A DNA stretch of 64,000 bases from Pedobacter mendelii (GTDB taxonomy: Bacteria > Bacteroidota > Bacteroidia > Sphingobacteriales > Sphingobacteriaceae): the NCBI RefSeq assembly GCF_014635725.1, contig NZ_BMDJ01000002.1, positions 558,001 to 622,000 of the forward strand, in the 5' to 3' direction. Shown here in pieces: positions 35,078-44,900 of the stretch. A program made the position numbers and the translations under genes. Each line of letters starts with the position of its first letter. Position 1 is the stretch's first letter. Under the pieces are notes generated by a model. That model ran no database searches. It was not told the DNA's origin and worked only from the letters and a program-made list of their open reading frames with translations.

Positions 35078-36664
35078 TTAAAACTTTTTATGGGATTCTT
35101 TAACCATTCCTTTAAAACTATTTTCATCTAACCGATCGGAAACAAGTTTAATCTCCGAGACGGATAATCTGGCAGACATTGTTGTACTTTGCGCACTTAA
35201 ACTTCCGGTTTTAGCTGGTGTAGTTACAAAACTTCCTGTTTTTGCATATAATAAAGCATACGCCAATAAAGTTTCACTCTCATCGCCCCAAGCTTTGGTT
35301 AAATCTTCAAAGGCTTCTTTATCTACCGTTAAACCTGAATAATAACCACCTGTTCCAGATTGATTTTTTGTTTCAAATTCAGGAATGTACATATCAACTT
35401 TATCAATTCTTATCGGGAAAAACCCAACAGGTTTACCATAGGTAGTAGTGCCGATTAATTTAACGTCCATAACTGGCTTTAAACTATTTACAGTTAATTC
35501 GCTTGCTGATGCCGTTGAGCCTGTTACTATAAAATATACACGATTTAGATTTAATGTACCTGATTTGGCAAATTTTTCTATGTTATCTGTGGATGAAGAA
35601 GCATAATTCAAATCTGCATAGGTTGCATATTTACCATTAACACCTGTTGTAAAAGTTTGAAGCTTGCCCTGATCATCAGTTAAGGGTTGATGCGCTAAAA
35701 TAGAAGCTTTTCGTTGTGTATTAGTTAAATTTTGTAAAAATGAATTATAGTATGTGGTATACATAACATTCCCCGTTTGTGCGGCAGGACTTAAGATGTT
35801 AATCATTTGCGTTGCGGTACTTACATAACCACCACCATTATACCTTAAATCTACAATCAACTCTGTAACACCCTGACTTGCAAAGTTTGCAAATGCTGTA
35901 TTTATTGCAGCTGAAGCATTATTGGTAAAGCTATTAAACACAATGTAACCAACCTTTTTAGTTCCGGCAGTATAGATATTTGTAAATAAAATTGGATTAA
36001 CGGTATAAGTTGTCCTAGTAACCGTTACCGTTTTGCTGGCTCCAGTTAAATCAGTAAAGGTTAAACTCACTGAAGCATTAGTACCAAATAGTGCATCGTT
36101 TAAAAAAGTAACGTTAGCCGATGAATAAGATAAACCAGTTCTTCCATTTATAGAGGTAAGTTTACAGCCTCTGGTTAAACCTTGTTGACTTGCCGGAGAG
36201 TTTGGATAAACATATTTCACACGTAAATCGGTAGTGGTGTTATATAAAATAGAAAATCCATAATCTGTTTCCGTACCGTTTACATCAGCCCTTAAGGATG
36301 CCGTTTTGCCGGTGGTACCATAATCAAAAAATGAATACTTAGGTGTTGTACTATTGTTTACAAATTCATAAGGCTGGCCGTTTGCCGGGTTTAAAGAATA
36401 CTGCGTAAGTGCATATAATTCTGTTTCATTAGAACTAAAACTTCGTGGCTTAAAGACTTCGTAAGTTGGTAATGAGGTATTCCAATAATACAATTCTTTA
36501 GCATATAAAAATATAGAATCTTTAGTAAGTTCATCTCGTGTACTTATAGTAACTGGTGTACCAGGAACCACCTCGGGAGCTGTTTCCGATTTTTTGCATC
36601 CTGAAATTACAGAAACAGAAGAAACCAAAACAATTGATAAGAATTTAATATATGTTTTTACCAT
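35078..36664 (-). CDS. S41-family peptidase lipoprotein with PDZ domain
   Basis: C-terminal-processing-type serine protease of 528 aa. A lipoprotein signal (SVISGCKK, Cys near residue 23) is followed by an N-terminal helical region, a PDZ domain (about residues 140-200, KYVYPNSPASQQGLTRGCKL) and the S41 core with VDLRYNGGGY and the catalytic Ser in GSTASASELT (about 385); YGKPVG supplies the likely Lys. Anchored in the outer or inner membrane, probably facing the periplasm or surface. A single-gene unit; its target is unknown. Confidence 0.9.
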   Translation of the reverse strand: MVKTYIKFLSIVLVSSVSVISGCKKSETAPEVVPGTPVTISTRDELTKDSIFLYAKELYYWNTSLPTYEVFKPRSFSSNETELYALTQYSLNPANGQPYEFVNNSTTPKYSFFDYGTTGKTASLRADVNGTETDYGFSILYNTTTDLRVKYVYPNSPASQQGLTRGCKLTSINGRTGLSYSSANVTFLNDALFGTNASVSLTFTDLTGASKTVTVTRTTYTVNPILFTNIYTAGTKKVGYIVFNSFTNNASAAINTAFANFASQGVTELIVDLRYNGGGYVSTATQMINILSPAAQTGNVMYTTYYNSFLQNLTNTQRKASILAHQPLTDDQGKLQTFTTGVNGKYATYADLNYASSSTDNIEKFAKSGTLNLNRVYFIVTGSTASASELTVNSLKPVMDVKLIGTTTYGKPVGFFPIRIDKVDMYIPEFETKNQSGTGGYYSGLTVDKEAFEDLTKAWGDESETLLAYALLYAKTGSFVTTPAKTGSLSAQSTTMSARLSVSEIKLVSDRLDENSFKGMVKESHKKF

Positions 36665-37254
36665 AATAGGGTGATAATCAAATTTGTATAATAGTATATA
36701 CGCTTATTTAATTGTAAAAGTTTACTCAAAAAAATATTTACAAAAAATAGATAAACTAAAATAGGTTTATATTTTCATATTTATTTGAAATGTATCGATA
36801 AATGGGAAATATTTAACATTTAAAAACAAAAAAACCTTTCATCGCTGAAAGGCTTTTGCTGTAACATCAAGGGTTGATATCGTCACAGATATTTCAGTCC
36901 TTCTACCAACAGAAATGTTTTAAATAGAGTTATAGTTGTATAAAATAGATTCATTATTAATCTACATTAACATTTGTTATTCGTTTATTCTTTATTCAAA
37001 TAAAAATAGATAATAAATTAACTTCAAATCAATAAAGTAGATGAAATGTAACATTTAGTCGAAATAACAACTAATGCTAAAGATTATAACTAAATGCTGT
37101 TTACCAAAAAAAATGAAACTTTATAAAAAGTGCTAATCAAACGTTTATTTTGAATTATTTCATTTTAAAAAAACCTACGAGTACCTCTAATTTTTCGTTA
37201 CAACCTAATTGTCATTAATATGATTTGGTAAAGAAAACTTAAAACCTAGTTGCC
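36665..37254. other. AT-rich gene-free stretch with repeat remnants
   Basis: No coding frame that I can support. It holds a decayed terminator plus tRNA-like relic (36834-36920) and is otherwise very AT-rich. Together with the following pseudogene it forms a zone of decay on the outer side of the tRNA-Phe gene. Confidence 0.6.
36834..36920 (-). pseudogene. Degenerate tRNA-Phe-like relic with terminator
   Basis: On the plus strand, ATATTTCAGTCCTTCTACCAAC (about 36890-36910) resembles the anticodon/D-arm section of the intact tRNA-Phe gene (ATTTTCAGTCCTTTGCTCTACCGAC); the shared core is TTTCAGTCCTT. The neighbouring hairpin CCTTTCATCGCTGAAAGG is like the tRNA-Phe terminator at 37583. The cloverleaf can no longer form. 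Similarity is partial, so this is tentative. Confidence 0.35.
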
Positions 37255-37470
37255 ATGAACAAAATGGAACTTAAAAAAGAAATTAACGCTTCACCAGAAA
37301 AAATATGGTCTGTTACTTTCGGGAAAGAAACATACTCAATTAAACATCAGTTTTCGTTAAAGGATCTATTTAGGAACAGACTTGCAAAATGCAAGCGAAG
37401 CATTATTTGTTGATAGAAAAAGCCATGAGATGGCAAGCAGAACTGAATAATGAATAGATTATGGATCAAA
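37255..37470 (+). pseudogene. Decayed SRPBCC (AHA1-like) gene
   Basis: An ATG at 37255 opens a 52-codon frame beginning MNKMELKKEINASPEKIWSV, the typical N-terminus of SRPBCC/AHA1-domain proteins, but it ends at TGA 37411 soon after FGKETY. A second frame downstream (from about 37372) continues with QNASEALFVDRKSHEMASRT, which resembles the next conserved block (GSKALFVDxxxxGMVS) of the same fold. The gene thus seems broken by internal deletion and frameshift, and the remaining C-terminal two thirds are missing. Confidence 0.5.
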
Positions 37471-37582
37471 TCTAGCCAAAGTTTTTCCAGAAGGCAAAAA
37501 TAACTTGCTGAAAAATAGTTGCTTAACAAAAATTTATTAGAAAATAAACCTATCGGATTTAAATAAACGAAATACAGAAATG

Positions 37583-37613
37583 AAAAAAGCCTCTCATTTC
37601 TGAAAGGCTTTTT
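37583..37613 (-). terminator. Terminator of tRNA-Phe (copy 1)
   Basis: On the minus strand, AAAAAGCCTTTCA, loop GAAA, TGAGAGGCTTTTTT: a near-perfect stem with a U-tract, 5 nt after the tRNA. Two related hairpins lie at 36834 and 37781. Confidence 0.85.
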
Positions 37614-37617
37614 GAAG

Positions 37618-37690
37618 TGGTGCCACCTGGATTCGAACCAGGGACACAAGGATTTTCAGTCCTTTGCTCTACCGACTGAGCTATGGCACC
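37618..37690 (-). tRNA. tRNA-Phe (GAA), copy 1
   Basis: A 73-nt cloverleaf: acceptor GGTGCCA pairs with TGGCACC, the D-loop contains AGTCGGTAGA, the anticodon loop CTGAAAA contains GAA, the T-arm is CCTGGTTCGAATCCAGG and A is the discriminator; CCA is not encoded. Identical in sequence to the copy at 46620-46692. Transcribed from a TAnnTTTG promoter just upstream and ended by a strong hairpin. Confidence 0.98.
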
Positions 37691-37705
37691 TCCCGTTTGG
37701 GATTG

Positions 37706-37735
37706 CAAATGTAATATTCTTTTTGTCAAATACAA
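37706..37735 (-). promoter_or_regulatory. Promoter of tRNA-Phe (copy 1)
   Basis: On the minus strand TTG (37735-37733), 19-nt spacer, TACATTTG (37713-37706). The -7 region and its flank (TACATTTGCAATCCCAAA) are conserved upstream of the second tRNA-Phe copy. Confidence 0.7.
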
Positions 37736-37780
37736 TAACACTTTTTAAAATTTTTTCATGCTTTAAAAGCTTTTAAAACT

Positions 37781-37809
37781 AAAAAGCCTCTCATTGCTGA
37801 AAGGCTTTT
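37781..37809 (-). terminator. Terminator-like hairpin after the phosphatase operon
   Basis: AAAAGCCTTTCAG, loop, TGAGAGGCTTTTT on the minus strand. It would end the transcript reading through 38002, yet its sequence is a near copy of the tRNA-Phe terminator at 37583, so it may be a duplicated remnant. The rest of 37810-38001 shows no gene. Confidence 0.6.
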
Positions 37810-38001
37810 GAAAGTTTCCCAAATTTTCCCAACTACCTACAGTTTACCCGTTCAAATTCATTGTATTGATATATACAATAGATGAAATCAGGGATTGAGT
37901 TCGGCAGCTATTATAAAACAAATGTTGTGCGCACTATTCTTGCCTTGAAAAGAAAAATGCTTTAATCAGTCAAATCATGGAATACAATTAAGAAAATTCT
38001 T

Positions 38002-39246
38002 TTATTTAACGCTAATCCATTTGTTGATACTGTTTTCTGCTGTCTCAACAACAACTTTATAAAATGTTGAAGGGTAGCTTTTCACATCTGCAAGGTAGTG
38101 TTGTTGAGCCAGATCAATTTTGGCTAGCAATTTGTATTTGTCTTTTCCCCCGTTTTTGAAATCGTTGGTTGTCGCTACCCATATTTTCGCCTTCCCTTTT
38201 TTCTCCAGCGCTTTCCAGCTGATGTCAAGTTTACCCTGCGTATAATTAACCTTTAAACCTGTTACAGACACGGAGCCGATGAAAGTGGTGCCATCAACTT
38301 CTCTCGCCAGGCTTTCAGGTAATCTCACCTCAAGGTAGTACGCTATGGAGGGCATAATATCTACAATGCCAAGGTCGAAAAACTGTCCGTAGGTATTTAA
38401 ATTCTTGTAATTACATACCATCCAGGTAGAACGCTGCCTATCTGACTGACCTCCATGCCCTCGACCGGTTTTTTCGTCCCGGCCGTGATCGGTGGTGATT
38501 ACAATTAACCAGTCTTCTTTAAATTTCTGCTCTCTATAGCTGATCTCGTCCCAGATCTTGCCTATCTGTACATCCAGCATCGCTATCGCTTTACTGTATT
38601 CCGGGCTGTCTCCATAACGGTGTCCCATATCATCAGTATACTCCAGATACACCCAAGAAAGATCAGGCGCATTAGTTTTAATGGTATTGGCTGCGTTTTT
38701 TACAACTTCTTCATCAATCTGATGCATATAGGCAGAAAGCTTGTCGTGTTTAAAATGCACTGTATCTAGCTCATAACCATCGAAAACATAATCTGGCTTA
38801 AATTTACCCGTTGCTTCCAGACCATCACCCAGAAGCTTGGTGCGGTTGTCAGTCCAGCTCGAAAAGATAGCTGTTTTCTTTGCAGGATACTGCTCCTTAA
38901 ACAACCTGAAGATTGTTGGGTAATTATAGTTAGGATCCTTGATCGCATTATCAGGAACATTATGCTTATTTACCCAAGTGCCTGTAAGCAAGCTATTGTA
39001 GCCTACGGCCGATATAGTTGGCGTTTCGTTATAAGTTCCTTTATCTCCGCCAACATGCATACGCGAGTACGACCCCGCCGTAATGATCTTTTTAAAATTA
39101 GGAAGATTCTCCCGCTCCAGGGCATCAGCAGAAATACCGTCAGCAATGACATAAACTACTTTTTTAACTCGCTGTGTCTTTTGTTGCGCCGATGTGCTTA
39201 TTGATAAAGCGACGCAAGCAGTAAAAATAATTCTATTTAAGATCAT
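38002..39246 (-). CDS. Alkaline-phosphatase-superfamily phosphodiesterase
   Basis: Secreted 414-aa metal-dependent hydrolase of the type I phosphodiesterase / nucleotide pyrophosphatase group. It has a signal peptide (to about residue 20), VIADGIS (metal Asp), nucleophile Thr in [16 protein letters not shown], then [27 protein letters not shown] (metal Asp/His). A C-terminal domain of about 90 residues looks like a fibronectin-type beta-sandwich. It is the last gene of the susC-susD-metallophosphoesterase operon, 19 nt after its neighbour, so it probably strips phosphate from, or cleaves phosphodiesters in, the imported substrate. Confidence 0.9.
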   Translation of the reverse strand: MILNRIIFTACVALSISTSAQQKTQRVKKVVYVIADGISADALERENLPNFKKIITAGSYSRMHVGGDKGTYNETPTISAVGYNSLLTGTWVNKHNVPDNAIKDPNYNYPTIFRLFKEQYPAKKTAIFSSWTDNRTKLLGDGLEATGKFKPDYVFDGYELDTVHFKHDKLSAYMHQIDEEVVKNAANTIKTNAPDLSWVYLEYTDDMGHRYGDSPEYSKAIAMLDVQIGKIWDEISYREQKFKEDWLIVITTDHGRDEKTGRGHGGQSDRQRSTWMVCNYKNLNTYGQFFDLGIVDIMPSIAYYLEVRLPESLAREVDGTTFIGSVSVTGLKVNYTQGKLDISWKALEKKGKAKIWVATTNDFKNGGKDKYKLLAKIDLAQQHYLADVKSYPSTFYKVVVETAENSINKWISVK

Positions 39247-39265
39247 CGTTTTTCTTCATTTAAAT

Positions 39266-40168
39266 TTAAAAGGAATGCGGGTAATATGTGTTCTCCACCG
39301 TTCCATCCTCATACAGTTTTAGCATCGCATATCCGGGTGGCGTTTCCAGGTAATAGCCTAGACCAGCAGACTCCGCATCGCCTTTACCCCACCAGAAGCC
39401 ACTCATAGCACCATTGCAGCAATACAAAACATCATTATAGGTTGTGTGGTCCGATAAATGATTGTGTCCGCTTAAGCACACTTTCACCTTATCCCTGTGT
39501 TTGTAAAAAAGGTCCTTCAGCTTTTTAAAATCTGAATGACCGCCGCCAACAAGCACTTGGGTAGTGCCAAGAATTGGGTAGTGAGACATTATAACAGTCG
39601 GTGTATTTTTAGGCAGATTTTCCAGTTCTTGTTCTAACCAGTAATATTGTCCCTCATCAAGTGAAATCTTACTATTATTACCATCCAGTATAATGAAATG
39701 CCAATTCTTTTTTGAAAAAGTATAATAGCGATACGGGATTTTCAGGCGTTTAACAACGTAATCCTTACCATACATTTTATCGGCATTTGAAGGTGCTTTC
39801 CACCAACTATCATGGTTACCAATGCAGCTGTGCATTTCATACTCATTCAACTCTTTAATACAATCGTCCCAGATAGCCCATTGCTCAATAACCTGTTCAC
39901 GCAATACATTATCATATGAAGCATCATTAATCGAGTCGCCACCATTTAAAAAGAAATCAGGCTTATGTTTGCTAATGATCTGCTTCAGGCATCTTTTAAA
40001 GCGTTCAGGAGCCTTATCACCTGCACGGATGTGTACATCGGTAATGTGTGCCACGCTTAATGCTACCTTCTTTTTAGGATCTGCAGCCAAAGCAGAGAGG
40101 CCGCTTGTGGCAACAAGTGTTGCTACGAGTCCGGCCGACTTCAGTAAAACTCTTCTGTGTAATTCCAT
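39266..40168 (-). CDS. Tat-exported calcineurin-like metallophosphoesterase
   Basis: A 300-aa phosphoesterase. The N-terminus MELHRRVLLKSAG is a twin-arginine signal; the metallophosphoesterase motifs HITDVHI, NGGDSI, GNHDSWW, MSHYPIL and SGHNHLSDH supply the dimetal site. ATG 40168 is chosen: it starts directly at the Tat signal and 4 nt after the SusD stop, whereas 40183 would overlap SusD. Probably folds in the cytoplasm with metals bound and acts in the periplasm on the SusC/D ligand. Confidence 0.9.
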   Translation of the reverse strand: MELHRRVLLKSAGLVATLVATSGLSALAADPKKKVALSVAHITDVHIRAGDKAPERFKRCLKQIISKHKPDFFLNGGDSINDASYDNVLREQVIEQWAIWDDCIKELNEYEMHSCIGNHDSWWKAPSNADKMYGKDYVVKRLKIPYRYYTFSKKNWHFIILDGNNSKISLDEGQYYWLEQELENLPKNTPTVIMSHYPILGTTQVLVGGGHSDFKKLKDLFYKHRDKVKVCLSGHNHLSDHTTYNDVLYCCNGAMSGFWWGKGDAESAGLGYYLETPPGYAMLKLYEDGTVENTYYPHSF

Positions 40169-40172
40169 CTTA

Positions 40173-41963
40173 CTACCAGCCAAAAATTTGTTTCAAGTTC
40201 GGATTCAAAGCAATCTGTTGTTGCGGAATTGGGCGATAGTAAAACTTTGGTTCCTCAAATATACGCACGACACTTTCTGTTACGATATTTCCACCGTTAT
40301 TTCCATTCTTTAAGTAAACTGTTGCATCAGTGCCGATGGCTCCTGCGCGGTAATAGATTAATACTACGCCTATGGAGTTTTTCTCTTTGGATGCTTCAGC
40401 AGGAATAGTTGCAGTACGATCAATCAGAATAATATCTTCAATACCGTCGCCTGTCATATCATATTTACCAAGTCCTTTGAAATACATACCTTCAGGACTT
40501 CTCGTCAATAATTTCCCTGCTTTCCAACGCATCAGGTCATCAAACCTAGTATTTTCAAATGCAAATTCAACCCTACGCTCACGTCTTATCTCTAGTGTAA
40601 CCCCCGCATTCGATATTACATTAGGAAATTGTTGTTGTAACAAAATATCAGGATTACCATTAGCTATTCCAATGTTCAAATCAGGAAGACCCGCCCTTCT
40701 TCTCAATAAGTTTATCGATTGATCAAGCTGCATCTGGGTTAAGGTACCCAATTCTGCTAGTGCTTCTGCATAGATCAATAGAACTTCTGCATAGCGGTAC
40801 ACCGGAAAATCTACACCATTAATGGTATTGTTATCGGTGCTGTTCACGTAGCCTTTAAGTTGATGATAGCCGGTAAAGTTTTTGTTTAACCGCTGGATAT
40901 AAGGCGTTAGATCAGGTACCCTTATCCATCCAGGGTAAACTATAGTTTGCGACATCCTCGCATCGCGGTTTTTAAACTCATCCACATAGCCCATTTGTGC
41001 ATAATTGGCAATACTGTTAAAACGCGTGCCATCTTTCATCAGATATGCCTGCATCAAATCCTTCGCGGGTGCCTGCTCGTAATCTCCAAAAACAGTTGAA
41101 TTGACATTTTGCCCCTTACCCTTTGACAAATCGAAGATATTTGTAAGAATTACTTCTGGGTTAGCGGTCAAATCCTGACTGGAAAATAACGTTCCATAGT
41201 CCTGATCAGGCTTACCGGTATTGTATATCGTATATTTTTTTGAAGCAATAATCTCACCAGATACCCTTGCAGCAGTTTGTAAAAAGGCATTTGCCGTGGC
41301 TGCCAAGTTAAGCTCATCATGGTATTTGCGGTAAGTTCCTTCATATAAAGCTGCGCGTGCATAAAGTGTAGCCACAGCCCATTTCCCAGGTGTTCCAATT
41401 GGTACCGTTTCGCGAACATTTTTATAAGCAAAATCAAGATCTGCCATGATGCTATCAGCTATTAGTGCACGGGGATCACAACCTTTGAATAAGGCCTCAT
41501 CATTTGGATCCAGGGTACCAGAATACCATGGTATATCAGAAAAGCGTTTCATTTTATCCAGATAAAAATCTGCACGGTAATAACGAGCCAGTCCTGCATA
41601 ATGATTTTTAACTGCCGTGGTAACGCCAGCTTTCTGGTAGTTTAACAGGAAATAGTTGATGTTCCGCAACCTGCTCCAATCCCATCCCGCGACTATGTTC
41701 TGTGCATTAGCGCTACCTAGCATAATGTTTTTAACTTCTACTGCGGCTGTAGTTGATACATTATCTGTACTTTGATCATTCAAATAAGTGCTACGGCTTG
41801 GTTGCGAAAGTAGTCCGTTTACATACAGGGTGAGATCCTCTTCAGTGTTAAAGAAAAGGTTTGGAGAAATGGATGTTTGAGGAAACCGATCCAATTCACC
41901 TTTTTTACAAGCAGCAAGTACACTACCTACTAAAATACTTAAGATATATAGATACTTTTTCAT
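40173..41963 (-). CDS. SusD/RagB-family surface lipoprotein
   Basis: Substrate-binding lid of a SusC/D importer, 596 aa. The lipobox is VLAACKK and the N-terminal signature RFPQTSISPNLFFNTEEDLTLYVNGL is typical, as are the TPR-like helical core and C-terminal RRERRVEFAFENTRFDDLMRW. It lies 29 nt after the SusC stop. Ligand unknown; linked phosphatases suggest a phosphorylated compound. Confidence 0.95.
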   Translation of the reverse strand: MKKYLYILSILVGSVLAACKKGELDRFPQTSISPNLFFNTEEDLTLYVNGLLSQPSRSTYLNDQSTDNVSTTAAVEVKNIMLGSANAQNIVAGWDWSRLRNINYFLLNYQKAGVTTAVKNHYAGLARYYRADFYLDKMKRFSDIPWYSGTLDPNDEALFKGCDPRALIADSIMADLDFAYKNVRETVPIGTPGKWAVATLYARAALYEGTYRKYHDELNLAATANAFLQTAARVSGEIIASKKYTIYNTGKPDQDYGTLFSSQDLTANPEVILTNIFDLSKGKGQNVNSTVFGDYEQAPAKDLMQAYLMKDGTRFNSIANYAQMGYVDEFKNRDARMSQTIVYPGWIRVPDLTPYIQRLNKNFTGYHQLKGYVNSTDNNTINGVDFPVYRYAEVLLIYAEALAELGTLTQMQLDQSINLLRRRAGLPDLNIGIANGNPDILLQQQFPNVISNAGVTLEIRRERRVEFAFENTRFDDLMRWKAGKLLTRSPEGMYFKGLGKYDMTGDGIEDIILIDRTATIPAEASKEKNSIGVVLIYYRAGAIGTDATVYLKNGNNGGNIVTESVVRIFEEPKFYYRPIPQQQIALNPNLKQIFGW

Positions 41964-41992
41964 ATGATTTTTTTTTTGTGAGGTAACTGTTG

Positions 41993-44900
41993 TTAAAAAT
42001 CCAGATTTACGCCAAACGCATAGCGGCGCTGGTATGGGTAGGCCATAGCGCTCGCGCCTGCATTGACTGCTTCCGGATCGATGAATTTCTTAATTGTTGA
42101 GAACTCATATAAATTATCTCCGGTAGCGAAGATTCGTAGGCGAGTTACACTAAACTTTTTAGTCCATTTTACGGGGAAAGTGTAACCGATTGAAACATTT
42201 TTAATCCTAAGGTAGGCACCATTTAAAAGATATTTTGTCTGAGGAATATCTAAACCTGAACCATAATTAGCATCAGCAAGCCATGATTGCAGCACCGGGT
42301 ACTGAGCGTTTGGATTCGCATCAGCAAGCCCTGCTGCGATGTATGAAGCAGAATGCTGGGCACGGCGCTCAGGCGAGTCTGCTGCGCCGCGATAGTAGTC
42401 TAGATTCCATGGGTATACATTGGCATAAGGCTGCTGAAAAGGCCCCCAGAACAAGTAATTGTGCGGGTAGAAATCTCTTTTCAATACCCCCTGAAGAAAA
42501 ATACTCAGATCGAACCCATTCCAATCCATATTCAGATTGGCACCAACCGTATAGCGATCAGTTGTGTTTCCAATCACTTTCAAATCTTTAGGATCCTTAA
42601 TACTCAGGCCACGCTCAATTTTCTTATTGCCATCGAGATCCTTGTACTTCGGCCAGCCTTCAACAATAGAAAGCGCACCCCATGGAATAATAGCAGATTC
42701 ATCCAGTGCAGCGATCTCCGCTGCACTACGAAATACACCGTCATTTTCCAGTCCCCAGATCTCTCCGATCGCTTGTCCTTCGCGGAAGCTAGAGAACAAA
42801 CCCTGGTCATTTTTGAATCTGGTGATTTTAGACTTAGAATCAGCCAGAAATATTTTTGTGCTGAAGTTAAATGGAGAAGAACCCAAATTAAAATTATCTT
42901 TATAGTTAACAGACAGTTCCCAGCCTTTTGTACGTAGGTCGGCAGCATTCTGGCGAGGCACAGCCGTACCCAATACCCCCGGCAACTCCTGACCAGCAGT
43001 AAGCATGCCTTTGGTATCACGGATATAATAGTCAAAAGTAAAAGACAGCTTATCATTTAGTAAACCAATATCAGTACCCATGTTTAGGGTTGATACACGC
43101 TCCCATGAATAAGTCTGTGGATCAACATTTAAACCTGGCGCTCCGGTAATGACCTGATTTTGTCCGGCACCTCCAATCAGGTAACCCGAGCCACCTGTTG
43201 CCAGGGATTGAATATAGGCGAAATCACCAACGTTCTGGTTACCCAGTTCGCCATAAGAAGCTCTTAATTTAAAAGTTGACAATACAGGTGCAAGCGGTTT
43301 GAAGAATTCTTCCTGACTAGCAATCCAGGCTACAGAACCCGAAGGAAAGAATCCCCATCGTTTTTGAACCGGGAAACGGGATGACCCATCATATCTTCCT
43401 GTAGCTTCCAGAATATACCTGCTTTTATAGGTATAATTTAGTCTGAAGAAAGCAGAGTTAGTTGCATAAGCAGAATAACCTGCACTAGCCGTTGCCGCAC
43501 CACTGGTTAGTGATAAGTATGGCAGGGAAGAGGAAATCAGGACATCTCTACCAGCATTAACGGTCGAGTAGTTATAATTCTCGCTATTGAAACCTATCAT
43601 CGCACTAATAGCATGGTCGCCGATGGTTTTTCGATAGGTAGTATATAAGTTAAATGCGTTGTTATACAAATACCCATTACTTTCCGCAACAGATCCTAGT
43701 CCGCCTTCTTCACGGATGTCATTTGGTCCATATCCGATCTTGTATTTTTTGGTATCGCTATGTGTTTTCCATAACTCACGTTTGAAAGAGGCATCGCCAT
43801 TCACCTGCAGATCTCCATTTAAAAATAAAGCTGTAGCACTCGTGATATTCTGGAAACCGAACATGGTTTGTGTACGGTTACCGCCGTCTACAAGTCTGGC
43901 TGCAAGTTTTCCAGCAGCCGAATTGGCCCAGGTACCATCAGGATTTACGGCTACATCAGTAGGCATTAAATAATAAAGGTCGGTAATATTCGAATTTGGT
44001 AGAGCACGCTTGGTCTCGTAGATGTTCGTGTTATTATCCACTTTTAACCAAGATACTGGTGAGAAACCTACTCTGGACCTCAATCCGTAACGATCCCAAT
44101 AATCAGGAGTAAGCTTATTCAAACCATTATCTTTAGTGTAGTCTGTTGATAAGTAATAAGTCAGCGGCTTTTCGTTTACTGTTGCACCCCCTGATAAGGT
44201 GAGTGTATGACTCTTTGAGACACTGGCATTATTAAAGAAATAACCGTACCAGTCGTTGTTACCCATATATTGCCATTTTGTTGGGTCAGTAGGATTTAAA
44301 CGAGTGTCAGCGATAGCTGGGTTATCAGATCGCTCCCTTGCCCACCTGTAGTATTCATCAGAATAGTTAACATAGTCCCATGGGGTATTGTCAGTAGATG
44401 TTTCCAGCACTCTAGAGAAAATATAAGGATCTGTTACCGGTTCAGGCAATAAAGTCGGCTTACCCCAGGCAGTAAAAGAATTATAACTTATCACGTTATG
44501 GCCTGCCGTACCTTGCCTGGTCGTAATCAGAATAACGCCAAAAGAAGCTCTTGCACCATAAATCGCGGCAGAGGCGGCATCACGTAAAATCGTAAAAGAA
44601 GTGATGTCAGATGGCGTTAAACGCATCATATCGTCGGCACTTGTTGCAGGGATCCCATCTATAACAATTAGTGGAGAGCCTCCATTAATTGAAGTATATC
44701 CCCTTATGTTGATGTTTGGCAATGCGCCAGGCGTTCCCCCAGCATAGGTAATGTTAAGACCCGGACTCAAGCCCTGTAAACCGGCAAGCGCATTAGTTAC
44801 CGGACGTGATTCGAGTTCCTTACCAGAGATTTGGTCTATCGCGCCTGCGATGTTAATTTTTTTCTTTGTACCGAATCCTACCACAACAATCTCGTCGAGG

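Noticed and set aside
37347..37741. Minus-strand frames of 60-100 codons across tRNA-Phe copy 1
   Set aside because: They run through the tRNA and its terminator; the same peptide recurs at tRNA copy 2 only because the tRNAs are identical.
42283..43056. Several 100-150-codon frames inside the susC gene on both strands
   Set aside because: They are antisense or out-of-frame shadows of a well-conserved SusC gene; the G+C-richer DNA there simply has fewer stop codons.
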